From the NCBI GenBank assembly GCA_031270605.1, contig JAISXG010000038.1, positions 1-43,032 of the forward strand: a stretch of DNA of 43,032 nt, read 5' to 3'. The notes below the pieces were generated by a model. It did no database searches and was not told where the DNA came from. It saw only the letters and a program-made list of their open reading frames with translations. Numbering within the stretch: the stretch's first letter is position 1; the number at the start of each line of letters is the position of its first letter. The position numbers were made by a program, and so were the translations under genes. This DNA comes from Oscillospiraceae bacterium (GTDB lineage Bacteria > Bacillota > Clostridia > Oscillospirales > Acutalibacteraceae). Positions 17,198 to 25,001 of the stretch are shown here, piece after piece.

Positions 17198-18268
17198 TTA
17201 TATCAGGCTGACCTGGCGGCCCGTTTTTGCGGATTCATAGATGGCGGAGAGGATTTTGATCATGTCAATGCCCTGCTGGGGCTGAAAGCAGGGGGAGTCG
17301 CTCTCGCCTGTGAGAATATCGACAAAGTGGCTGATGTTTTCGCCATGGCCGCTTGAAATTGACGTTGCCTCTATTTTTTCCGTTAACTGCTTGCCGTCTT
17401 TTTCAGTGAAAATTTTGAGGCCGTCCGGGTCCCAGCAAAGGCCGGCCTTTGTGCCGCGCAGCTCAACAAAACGGGTTTCTTTTTCAATGTTTGAAGCCCA
17501 GCTGAACTCAATTTGCAGCACGGCGCCGTTATCAAAACGAATGAAGCCCATCGCGAGGTCTTCCACGTCAAAAATGCCATCCTCCACTTTGTCCCCAAAG
17601 TTGGAGTTGACGCTGTCGCTTGCGTCATTATCGGCAAACTTGCAATAGGTCGCGCCGCTGACGGCAACCGGGGTGGGGTTGCCCATGAGCCAGACGGCAA
17701 GGTCAATCATGTGCACGCCTAGGTCGATCAGCGGGCCGCCGCCCGAAAGGGCTTTTGTGGTGAACCAGCCGCCCTTGCCGGGAATGCCGCGGCGGCGGAT
17801 CCATCCGCAACGGCCGGCATAAACCTCGCCCATATTGCCTTCTTCAATAAACTTTTTGGCATATTGCGAGATGTCAATGAAGCGGTTGTTGCGCATAACC
17901 ATGAGCACCTTGCCCGCTTTTTTGCTGGCCTCAAACATTTTCTCGGCTTCCTCAACACTGATGGCGTCCGGCTTTTCGCAGAAAACGTGCTTGCCCGCCG
18001 CAAACGCGTCCACAGCGATTTTTGAATGCCAGTAGTTGGGTGTGCAAATGTCAACCGCGTCAATCGTTTCGTCTTTCAGCAGCTCTTTATAATCGGTATA
18101 AACCTTCGCATCCTCAAAATTATTGTCCTGCACCATTTCGGCGCGTTCCTTGATGATGTCACAGAGCGCGACAATTTCCACGCGCTCCTCTTCCTCTAAA
18201 TATGCGCCTGCATGAACGCCCTGGCAGATGCCGCCGTTGCCGATGATTCCGACTCTTAATTTTTTCAT
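17198..18268 (-). CDS. Gfo/Idh/MocA family NAD(P)-dependent oxidoreductase
   Basis: 356 residues. The N-terminal Rossmann motif is RVGIIGNGGICQGVHAGAYL (residues about 5-24). The family motif CEKPDAISVEEAEKMFE lies near residues 92-108, where the Lys of EKP is the conserved catalytic or nicotinamide-contacting residue. GGGPLIDLGVHMIDLAVWLMG near 175-195 carries the conserved Asp and His of the C-terminal domain. It probably oxidises or reduces a sugar or inositol; the substrate cannot be read from sequence. The start is at the second of two adjacent ATGs (18268), with GGGAG 7 nt upstream; 18271 is equally possible. It is divergent from spo0A. GGTAATAT-type elements lie in the shared upstream region. 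No terminator is evident after its stop. Confidence 0.9.
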   Translation of the reverse strand: MKKLRVGIIGNGGICQGVHAGAYLEEEERVEIVALCDIIKERAEMVQDNNFEDAKVYTDYKELLKDETIDAVDICTPNYWHSKIAVDAFAAGKHVFCEKPDAISVEEAEKMFEASKKAGKVLMVMRNNRFIDISQYAKKFIEEGNMGEVYAGRCGWIRRRGIPGKGGWFTTKALSGGGPLIDLGVHMIDLAVWLMGNPTPVAVSGATYCKFADNDASDSVNSNFGDKVEDGIFDVEDLAMGFIRFDNGAVLQIEFSWASNIEKETRFVELRGTKAGLCWDPDGLKIFTEKDGKQLTEKIEATSISSGHGENISHFVDILTGESDSPCFQPQQGIDMIKILSAIYESAKTGRQVSLI

Positions 18269-18554
18269 CATTGTTCTCCCTTTCATCTCATTTTATAATA
18301 TTTTATTATTGGTAATATATCATATTAATTCCCAATATGCGTAATTATTGAAAAACACTAAGAAAAGATATGCTCCAAATCTATTTTATGGTAACTTTAT
18401 AACATTTTATTTTATAAAAGTCAACTTTTAAAAAAGGTTGTAGATTTATATCGAAAATAAAATGCGAATTTGGCAAAAGTATATAATTTAGAAAAGGAAA
18501 CTTAGCTAATTCTCACAAATTATGGAATATTACCAATTTTTTACAAATTTTATA

Positions 18555-18583
18555 TTGCCAAAGATTTACATATATGGTAATAT
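18555..18583 (+). promoter_or_regulatory. Promoter of spo0A with GGTAATAT elements around it
   Basis: TTGCCA (18555-18560), 17-nt spacer, TAATAT (18578-18583), about 65 nt before the spo0A ATG. GGTAATAT overlaps the -10 box (18576-18583). The same octamer occurs inverted at 18527-18534 and again at 18311-18318 near the divergent oxidoreductase gene. These could be operator half-sites or chance in AT-rich DNA. The remaining 18319-18526 shows no gene. Confidence 0.55.
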
Positions 18584-18648
18584 ATTGGTGAAATCAATAG
18601 ACACTCACCTATATATGGGGAGGTTTATACGAAAGGAACTGATAAAAG

Positions 18649-19419
18649 ATGTCGAAACAGCTGAAGATCCTAATCGCAGAGGAGTCAACCGAATTTGGTC
18701 ATAGTTGTATGGGGGTATTTCGCTCATATGGCTATGATGTGGCGCTGGTGCCGAAAGACGGCAATGAAGTCTTGGCGGCGCTGGAGACACAGAAGCCCGA
18801 TGCACTGTTGATGGATTCTTTCATGGCACGGTTGGACGCTTTGGGCGTTCTGAAAATGATCCCCTCTCTCAAGCTCGCAAAAAAACCTTTGATTTTTATC
18901 ATGTCAAGCAGCAACAACCCCAGAATTGAGCAGGAGGCACTTTCCGGCGGGGCGGACTATTATTTCTTAAAGCCCATTGAAGTGAATGTTCTGGCGGAGC
19001 GAATCGGCCAACTGACAGAACGCTTAAATGGCAGCCCGATGATTTCGGATTTGTCAAGGGAAACCAATCTTGAAGTGATCGTGTCTGACATCATGCATCA
19101 AATCGGCGTTCCCGCGCATATCAAGGGCTATCAGTATTTGAGAGAAGCGATCATTCTTTCCATCAACAACACCGAAATGATGAATTCGGTGACCAAACTT
19201 CTGTATCCCACGGTTGCAAAAACTTATGCGACCACATCTTCAAGGGTCGAGCGCGCAATTCGCCACGCAATTGAAGTTGCGTGGGACAGGGGCGACGTCG
19301 ATGTGTTGAGCTCCTATTTTGGCTACACGATTCAGAATTCGCGCGGCAAGCCTACAAACTCAGAATTTATTGCCATGATTTCAGACAAGCTGCGGTTGCG
19401 GCTGAAGGTTTCGAGCTAG
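18649..19419 (+). CDS. spo0A: Stage 0 sporulation protein A, with divergent receiver domain
   Basis: 256 residues; master regulator of entry into sporulation. The C-terminal DNA-binding domain (about 150-256) is almost textbook: [19 protein letters not shown], then [18 protein letters not shown], then [17 protein letters not shown]. The receiver domain keeps the phospho-acceptor D56 and K108 but is otherwise eroded. The usual Asp pair is Glu11-Glu12, the MPxxDG loop after D56 reads MARLDA, and the switch Thr is replaced by Ser (about residue 86). The linker is short. The ATG follows AAAGGA, and a perfect 0A-box sequence, TGTCGAA, covers codons 1-3 (18650-18656). Normally spo0A follows spoIVB; here it stands alone between a sugar oxidoreductase and a sugar locus, so it could be a paralogue or a moved gene. 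Confidence 0.93.
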   Translation: MSKQLKILIAEESTEFGHSCMGVFRSYGYDVALVPKDGNEVLAALETQKPDALLMDSFMARLDALGVLKMIPSLKLAKKPLIFIMSSSNNPRIEQEALSGGADYYFLKPIEVNVLAERIGQLTERLNGSPMISDLSRETNLEVIVSDIMHQIGVPAHIKGYQYLREAIILSINNTEMMNSVTKLLYPTVAKTYATTSSRVERAIRHAIEVAWDRGDVDVLSSYFGYTIQNSRGKPTNSEFIAMISDKLRLRLKVSS

Positions 19420-19481
19420 CAGTATAAACGTTGTGTTGTTATAAGTCGAAGAGAGAATATATTGGGTGTTTTTGATTTTGC

Positions 19482-19535
19482 ATAAGAGACCGTCGCCTCG
19501 GTTCTTTTGAACCTGCGCGACGGTCTCTTATTTGC
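19482..19535 (+). terminator. Terminator of spo0A
   Basis: Stem of about 14 bp: ATAAGAGACCGTCGC (19482-19496) with the complementary GCGACGGTCTCTTAT, loop with a second small stem GGTTC/GAACC, then TTTGCTAT. From here to 19775 I see no gene. The region is AT-rich with only a weak candidate promoter (TTGGAA near 19627, 17 nt, TAGTTA) for the next gene. Confidence 0.8.
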
Positions 19536-19775
19536 TATATGAAAATTACATATATTCCCAGATTTCTTGATGAATTGCACAAGGCACCGTTTTGTTATTT
19601 AGGCAGTCTGCTAATAGCTTATTTTGTTGGAAGATGATAAAATAACAAATAGTTATTAAATCGCAGGTGCAAGCATTTTATGAAATGAATGAGATGCGCT
19701 TAAAGCTTAAAACAATGTTTTCAAGTGAACCCAAGCCGCTTGTTTGTTATTTTGCCGTGCAGGGAGAGGTTGCAG

Positions 19776-20771
19776 ATGGAACGATCGGCCAACAAAAAGG
19801 CCAGTTTGTCTTTGGTCAGAAATATTAATTATGAATTGATTGGAACTTTTCTTTCAGAACGCGGAAAATCCACAATTCCCACAATTGCCGGGGAAATCGG
19901 CCTGAGCCTTCCCACGGTAACGCGGGCCATTGATTTCGGCCTGCAGGCCGGCATGGTGATCGCGGCTGAAATGGCGGAGTCCTTAAGGGGCCGGAAAGCC
20001 CAGCTGTATATGCTCAACGCGGATTATGCAAATTTTCTCTTGATCATTCTTGACAATAATGAGCTTCATTATGAAGTGCGCAATCTTCTTGGGGGAATTG
20101 TTGAAACCGGAAGTGATGCGGTCATATATGAAAATGCCCTTGCCGGAATCGAGGATGTTTTTTCTTATTGCCTGAAGAAACACCCCGCTGTTTCAAGGGC
20201 CGCGATTGCGGTGACGGGGGTCACCTTTCAGGGCGTCGTTCTGGATTCATGGACGCTGCCAAGCCTGAACGGGTTTCACTTGCAGCAGCATTTAGAGAAC
20301 AGGTTCGGCATTACGGTAATTGTTGAAAATAACGTTAAGGCCGTGACGATGGCGGCAAGAAAATACATAAAAAACTATAATGAGAAGGTTATTGTGGCGT
20401 TTGAATTCGGCCACACGGGATTTGGCGCCGGAATCAGCATCAATGGTGAAATCCTGCACGGCCGCAACGGCTCTGTGGGCGAGTTTGGTTCCTTGCCGTT
20501 GAATATGGACGGCGCCCCCCCCGTCACGCTTTATGCCAGAAGCTTGCATATGCTGATCTCAATCATGAACCCGCATGCCGTTATTCTTTACCATGCCAAC
20601 GATGAGAAAACCGCGGATTTTATCATTTCATATATAGAAGATGAGATGCCGTCCTATGCTTTTCCGAAATTTGTCAAGACGACACATTTTCTTGAGGACT
20701 GCACCATCGGGCTGAACACGCTTTGCGTCAGAAGCCTGAACGAAGTTTTTATGGAGAGAGGTGCGGTATGA
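19776..20771 (+). CDS. ROK-family-like transcriptional regulator without the zinc motif
   Basis: 331 residues from ATG 19776, with GGGAGAGG 6 nt upstream. Residues about 10-75 form a winged helix-turn-helix (SLSLVRNINYELIGTFLSE, then GKSTIPTIAGEIGLSLPTVT). The rest is a ROK sugar-kinase fold: AIAVTGVTFQGVVLDS, then GITVIVENNVKAVTMAARKY, then FEFGHTGFGAGISINGEILH and GSVGEFGSLPL. The cysteine-rich zinc motif (CxCGxxGCxE) of typical ROK proteins is absent, and the catalytic Asp of the usual END is replaced by Asn (ENNV). It is therefore probably a sugar-responsive repressor with no kinase activity. As the first gene of the long sugar locus it is the likely regulator, and the palindrome at 26558-26582 is a candidate operator. 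It overlaps the next gene at ATGA. Confidence 0.8.
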   Translation: MERSANKKASLSLVRNINYELIGTFLSERGKSTIPTIAGEIGLSLPTVTRAIDFGLQAGMVIAAEMAESLRGRKAQLYMLNADYANFLLIILDNNELHYEVRNLLGGIVETGSDAVIYENALAGIEDVFSYCLKKHPAVSRAAIAVTGVTFQGVVLDSWTLPSLNGFHLQQHLENRFGITVIVENNVKAVTMAARKYIKNYNEKVIVAFEFGHTGFGAGISINGEILHGRNGSVGEFGSLPLNMDGAPPVTLYARSLHMLISIMNPHAVILYHANDEKTADFIISYIEDEMPSYAFPKFVKTTHFLEDCTIGLNTLCVRSLNEVFMERGAV

Positions 20772-21709
20772 GCCATTGCCCGAACTGTGAAAAACGCCTG
20801 ACCATTTTTCACTGGCGGCCTGTTTGTCCGCACTGCGGCGTAAACTTGACTTTTTTTAATTTTGAAGAGCGCTTCTTGGCGGACGCAAAAAATACGGAGC
20901 TTGGTTTTGCGAAGGTCCGTGTGCAAACAGCGCGACTCAAAGGCGCTTATATCGGAAGCCGCCTAGCCATTGCGCGGCTTATTGTTTGTGTGCTGCCAGC
21001 CGCCGCCTTTCTGGTGCCGTTTTCGAAACTGACGTTTCATTTGCCGATGGCTGATGAAAAATATTCATTCGGTGTTTTCGGTGTGCTCTCTCTGTTGCAG
21101 AATCAGGCGCTGCCCTATCTGCTGCAGCTTGCCCGCAGCGAGGTTGTGGGCGATGTGTTCTCGCAGCTGTTTGCCGCATTGATTGCTTTTGCCGTCACCG
21201 TGCTGTTTGCCCTTTTGCCTGTGCTGGCGGCGGTACTGTGTTTTTTGAGCGTGAAGAAATGCGCCGCTGCCGCCTGTGTGTTTTCGGGGCTGGGAATTGC
21301 TTCGTCGGCGGTTACGATTTTTTTATCAAACCGTTTTATTGAAACGGCCACTGAAAAAATGCCGCAGATTGTGAGCGCATCCCGGGGATTCGGGGGCTAT
21401 GTTGTGATTGCGGCTTTTGCCGTGTCCATTATCGTGAATCTCCTGTTTTTGAAACAGGGTCTTATGATTCGCTATGCCGAAGGGGATCTGCACCGCGTGG
21501 AGATTGCGAAAAAAATCAAGCGCGGTGAGCTGAAGCTCGAGGAACTGCCGTTTCCCATTTTTGAAACCGATGAAGAGCGTGAAATGCGCCTTGCGGAAGA
21601 GGAGGCGGACGCCGAAGCCGAAGTGCGGAGGGCCGCGCGGCAGGGACATGAAGAAAAAGAGCTTCTTGCGGCTGCCGTTTCTTCACAAAAAGGGGGCGGT
21701 GAAGTTTGA
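20768..21709 (+). CDS. Zinc-ribbon polytopic membrane protein of unknown function
   Basis: 313 residues. The start ATG at 20768 overlaps the previous TGA (ATGA), so translation is coupled. It opens with a zinc ribbon, CPNCEKRLTIFHWRPVCPHC: two CxxC pairs about 14 residues apart. Four or five hydrophobic segments follow: about residues 60-85, 120-150, 155-175, 180-200 and 220-240. The C-terminal about 65 residues are charged and Glu/Ala-rich (MRLAEEEADAEAEVRRAAR), likely a cytoplasmic helix. I recognise no enzymatic motif. Cotranscription with the regulator and the Big2 protein suggests an envelope-associated or assembly role. Its stop codon lies inside the first helix of leader element A. Confidence 0.75.
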   Translation: MSHCPNCEKRLTIFHWRPVCPHCGVNLTFFNFEERFLADAKNTELGFAKVRVQTARLKGAYIGSRLAIARLIVCVLPAAAFLVPFSKLTFHLPMADEKYSFGVFGVLSLLQNQALPYLLQLARSEVVGDVFSQLFAALIAFAVTVLFALLPVLAAVLCFLSVKKCAAAACVFSGLGIASSAVTIFLSNRFIETATEKMPQIVSASRGFGGYVVIAAFAVSIIVNLLFLKQGLMIRYAEGDLHRVEIAKKIKRGELKLEELPFPIFETDEEREMRLAEEEADAEAEVRRAARQGHEEKELLAAAVSSQKGGGEV

Positions 21710-21824
21710 AAGATAAATCTTTCAAACAGGAAGTTTTGTCCTTTCACATCGTAAAGGAAGATGTGAATCGGCTTCAGCCGACCGGCCAAAACTTCCACCG
21801 CGCAGAGAAAGGATGGTCATAAGC
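21704..21824 (+). promoter_or_regulatory. Structured leader element, copy A
   Basis: Five pairings can be read. Hairpin 1: GTTTGAAAGA/TCTTTCAAAC (21704-21727). Outer helix GGAAGTTTTG (21729-21738) with CAAAACTTCC (21787-21796). Inside it are two hairpins: CACATC/GATGTG (21745-21765) and TCGGCT/AGCCGA (21768-21781). CCTTTC (21740-21745) can also pair with GAAAGG (21807-21812), the ribosome site of the next gene. A homologous copy with compensating changes lies at 26641-26771. A 38-codon frame from a TTG at 21706 to TAA at 21820-21822 also crosses it; copy B breaks that frame, so structure is the better explanation. Confidence 0.6.
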
Positions 21825-23135
21825 ATGAACGCAAAGTTATATAAAGCCGTGATTGCGGTTTTAGTCGTCTTTTTTCTCGGCGGCATCGGTTTGGGGCTTT
21901 GGAACATTACGATGAACGAGGGAGTTTTTCTGCCCGAAGAAACGCCAAAGGAGAGCAAAACTCCCGCGCCGCAGGCAACAGAGGCGGCCGCGGCTTATTT
22001 AGAGTGCCTTGTGGCGGAAGCGCTTGGGACAAAGCCAAAGGTGAACAAAACAACACGGTTTTCCATTCCTGATGAGGGCGGCATTGCTTTTTCGGTTGAA
22101 AACCCGCTGCTGGATGCGACCGCGGCTTATATGAAAGACAAAATTACAACCGCTCTGAACGCAAAAGCGCAGGGCTGTGAAGTGCTGTTCGGCGACGATT
22201 TTTCGACGCTTCTTTCGGTGCCCCGATTCAGCCCCGCCGGCGGCTTTGACGCCGTTTGCACAGATAAAAAGGTGAATGATGCGGGCGAAGCGGTACTGCA
22301 GGACACAAACGAAATTGAGGTGCGTTTTCATCCGGAGGCTGCCCCGCAGGCCGCGGATTCTCTTTTGGCGCAGAACTTTGCGTTTCGGACGGACGCTGAA
22401 ATCAAAGAGCTGTTCGGCGGTACGTTTGACGCGTATTTTACGATTGATTCCCATGCGCTGCAATATAACAATTGCAGAATCACCGCTTCCGCAAACCGTT
22501 TTTCTGACAAGCTGCAGACCCTGACTTTTATAAAAAGCACCACTGCGGCGCTGCGGATTTCGCCGGTGGGGGCCTTGGCCCCGCTTGGAAAAATGACCTG
22601 CACGGTCGTATTTGAAGAAAGCGAGAGCTATGCCTTTACCTGGCCCGGAGTGCAGCTGAATTATGAAACTCTGGCAATCGAAAAAGGCAAAACGCAAAAC
22701 CTTTTGGCATACATAACCGCAAGCGGCGATATGCGCGCAACATGGGAAAGCTCTGATGAATCGGTTGTAAGCGTGGATTCCGAAGGTTATTTGAAAAGCC
22801 ACAAATTCGGCGAGGCGACGGTGCGCGCAGCCATTGAATTTCAAGGGCGTACCTACACCGACGAATGCCTTGTGCAGGTGCGTGTGTCTGTGGACAGTAT
22901 TCGTTTAAATAAACATAAGTTGATCTTGACTGTTGGGGAAACAGCCGAATTAAGCGCAAAAATATCGCCCCGAAAAGCAACGGTCAAAACATACCGATGG
23001 TTTACTGAAAACCCGGATGTGGCAACCGTGGACGCAAACGGTGTTGTGACAGCCGCGGGAGCAGGGGAAACAAAGGTGTATGTGCTTTCTGACGACGGAA
23101 GCTACCGCTCATCCTGCCGCATTTTTGTGGAATAA
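21825..23135 (+). CDS. Membrane-anchored protein with two C-terminal Big2 (Ig-like) domains
   Basis: 436 residues from ATG 21825; AAAGGA lies 11 nt upstream, whereas the in-frame ATG at 21813 abuts the ribosome site. The N-terminus has one membrane segment (about residues 8-28, VIAVLVVFFLGGIGLGLW) as a signal anchor, so the bulk is outside the cell. Residues about 45-270 are an unassigned region of mixed alpha/beta character. Two bacterial Ig-like group 2 domains follow, about 278-352 and 353-436, with their typical cores WESSDESVVSVDSEGYL and WFTENPDVATVDANGVVTA. Such domains bind or space out surface proteins and sometimes carbohydrates. Expression may depend on leader element A directly before the start. 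Confidence 0.8.
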   Translation: MNAKLYKAVIAVLVVFFLGGIGLGLWNITMNEGVFLPEETPKESKTPAPQATEAAAAYLECLVAEALGTKPKVNKTTRFSIPDEGGIAFSVENPLLDATAAYMKDKITTALNAKAQGCEVLFGDDFSTLLSVPRFSPAGGFDAVCTDKKVNDAGEAVLQDTNEIEVRFHPEAAPQAADSLLAQNFAFRTDAEIKELFGGTFDAYFTIDSHALQYNNCRITASANRFSDKLQTLTFIKSTTAALRISPVGALAPLGKMTCTVVFEESESYAFTWPGVQLNYETLAIEKGKTQNLLAYITASGDMRATWESSDESVVSVDSEGYLKSHKFGEATVRAAIEFQGRTYTDECLVQVRVSVDSIRLNKHKLILTVGETAELSAKISPRKATVKTYRWFTENPDVATVDANGVVTAAGAGETKVYVLSDDGSYRSSCRIFVE

Positions 23136-23195
23136 CTCCTGTGGCGGTAAAAAAATAAATCCGTTTTGGGAAAGCTTGAAAGGGTGATAATTTTC

Positions 23196-24797
23196 ATGGC
23201 AGAAAAGAAATTTGCTGAAAAAGTTTTTGGGGTCGAGGAGCATTCCGCCGCCGCGATTGACCATGAGCAGCTTCTGAAATACCGCAATGTGGCAAAAAAG
23301 ATGTACCGCACAAGGGTGCTGCGCCCGAAGGAAATGATGTTTCCGGCGATGTCACAGTTTTCAGTGACGCTTTTGGAGGGCATTAACGGATACCAGAAGG
23401 TATTTTTTGTCAACGTCTTTAAGCTGGATATGACCTATGTCGTCGCGATTCTGACGCTGATCAGTATTTATGACGTGCTGAATAATCCGCTGATGGGAAT
23501 CGCTTATGACAAAACCAGAACGCGCTGGGGCAAGGCGCGGCCCTACATGATTTTTTCACCCATTCCTTTTTATATCGCTACCGCGATTCTTTACAGCGGT
23601 GCGCTGTTTATCAACAACGACAATACAAAAGATCCGAAAAAAGTTATTTTTGTGTTTCTTATTCTGTTTTTGCAGGAGACCTTTTCCACAATATTCAATA
23701 TCCCACGCGGCAATCTTGCTTCGCTGATGACCCCGAACCCCACGGATAGGATCACGATGGGCGTTCTCACAAATTACAGCGGCTATATCGGCGGCCAGCT
23801 TGTGTACTCCATTTTTATGCCTTTGCAGGACTTGAACCGCTGGGGTGTGACGAATGTTTCGATGGCCTCTCTCTTTTCGTTTTTCGGCATTATCGTCTTT
23901 GCGATCGGTTCCGCCGCGAATATCGCGATGGCGCTGGGCGTGAAGGAGCGCATTATCCTGCAGCCGAAGCCCGCCCCCGTCGGAAAAGCCCTGTTTTATA
24001 TTTTGAAAAACAAGTACGCTTTTCGAAATTTTCTTGCCGATTTTTCCACCACATGGTTTTCAAACGGCGGATACAACTGGGACCTTATCACCCAGCTTGA
24101 AATTGTCGGCGGCGCGTTTCTGACGCAGTTCCTCTATCTTCCGTGGACGATTCTCAACTACCTGAGCATCAGTTTTGTGCCGTTTTTTATAAAATTATTC
24201 AAGGGTAAGATGAGAAACGGGCTGATTCTCTTCCGCACAATTGACCTCACCCGCGCGGCGTTGCAGTATTTTGTCGGCGCTCGTTTTATCGGGAAAAGCC
24301 GGCTGTGGTTCAATGTCTCCTATGCTCTGTTCATGGCAATCAACGCCGCCGACAACGCCCCGGCCAAGGTGATGGAGGATGAGGTCGGCAGAGAGATTCA
24401 GGATTACACCGAATACGTCACCGGCGAGCGGCCGGACGGCACTTTCGGCCTGCTGACGGAGCTGATTAAAAAACTGACCGCGCCCCTCAACGCCATGATG
24501 ACGATCTGGATGTTTAAATGGTCGGGCTATGACGCGACACAGCCGATGCTGCCGTTCCAGCAGGGAAGTGCGGAAATTTATAAGCGTGTGTATTTTTTAA
24601 TGGTGCTGTTTGGCAGCCTTCCGAATATTGTGAAAACCATTCCCTACTTCTTTTATGACCTTGTGGGCGAAAAGCGCGAAAAAATGTATATTGAATTGAA
24701 CGAACGGAGGGCGCTGATTGCCCAGCAGAAAAAAGACGATTTGCCCGAAGAACTGGAAGAGATTCTTTATGCCATTGACGGAAGTGCGGGCGAATGA
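23196..24797 (+). CDS. MFS sugar symporter, GPH (glycoside-pentoside-hexuronide) type
   Basis: 533 residues, about 12 membrane segments. The best family marks are the early loop GIAYDKTRTRWGKARPYM (D-x-T-R-x-RWGKxRP, the GPH cytoplasmic motif between helices 2 and 3) and the helix NPLMGIAYD before it. It should import a glycoside with Na+ or H+. It is longer than MelB-type members (about 470), with an N-terminal extension of about 45 charged residues. The start is ATG 23196 with AAAGGGTGA upstream; the frame also opens earlier at 23166. It follows the Big2 gene by 60 bp. A MITE-like palindrome begins 18 bp after its stop, separating it from the FAD oxidoreductase. Substrate unknown; the locus suggests an oligosaccharide with amino sugars. 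Confidence 0.88.
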   Translation: MAEKKFAEKVFGVEEHSAAAIDHEQLLKYRNVAKKMYRTRVLRPKEMMFPAMSQFSVTLLEGINGYQKVFFVNVFKLDMTYVVAILTLISIYDVLNNPLMGIAYDKTRTRWGKARPYMIFSPIPFYIATAILYSGALFINNDNTKDPKKVIFVFLILFLQETFSTIFNIPRGNLASLMTPNPTDRITMGVLTNYSGYIGGQLVYSIFMPLQDLNRWGVTNVSMASLFSFFGIIVFAIGSAANIAMALGVKERIILQPKPAPVGKALFYILKNKYAFRNFLADFSTTWFSNGGYNWDLITQLEIVGGAFLTQFLYLPWTILNYLSISFVPFFIKLFKGKMRNGLILFRTIDLTRAALQYFVGARFIGKSRLWFNVSYALFMAINAADNAPAKVMEDEVGREIQDYTEYVTGERPDGTFGLLTELIKKLTAPLNAMMTIWMFKWSGYDATQPMLPFQQGSAEIYKRVYFLMVLFGSLPNIVKTIPYFFYDLVGEKREKMYIELNERRALIAQQKKDDLPEELEEILYAIDGSAGE

Positions 24798-24815
24798 TAG
24801 AATAGATGCCGGTGT

Positions 24816-24975
24816 TATAGTCAATTAACTTGAAAACCGCCCCAATCTTGCGGACTATTTTCCGGTTTGCTGTGTTGCTCACCTTGACAGGAGAAAGCCT
24901 GCCTGCGGTGAGCGCCTTGCAAACCGAAAAATATCCTCGCAATCTTTGGAGTGCTTTTCAAGTTAATCGACTATA
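24816..24975. mobile_element. 160-bp palindromic MITE-like element
   Basis: The ends are inverted copies: TATAGTC(A/G)ATTAACTTGAAAA on each side. Similarity continues inward through CGGTTTGC and GCTCACC to a short centre near 24880-24905, so the whole element can fold on itself. No ORF of its own. The right end lies 27 bp before the next start codon. I cannot see a clear target-site duplication. Relatives occur at 2442-2521 and 26451-26530. It is probably a non-autonomous element whose transposase is elsewhere, or a large transcriptional hairpin. Confidence 0.75.
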
Positions 24976-25001
24976 GTTTCCGCAAAAATGAGGGGTGGTT
25001 T

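Noticed and set aside
18522-18704. 60-codon frame before and into spo0A
   Set aside because: It overlaps the spo0A promoter and start in another frame, has no ribosome site, and is rich in AT-type residues.
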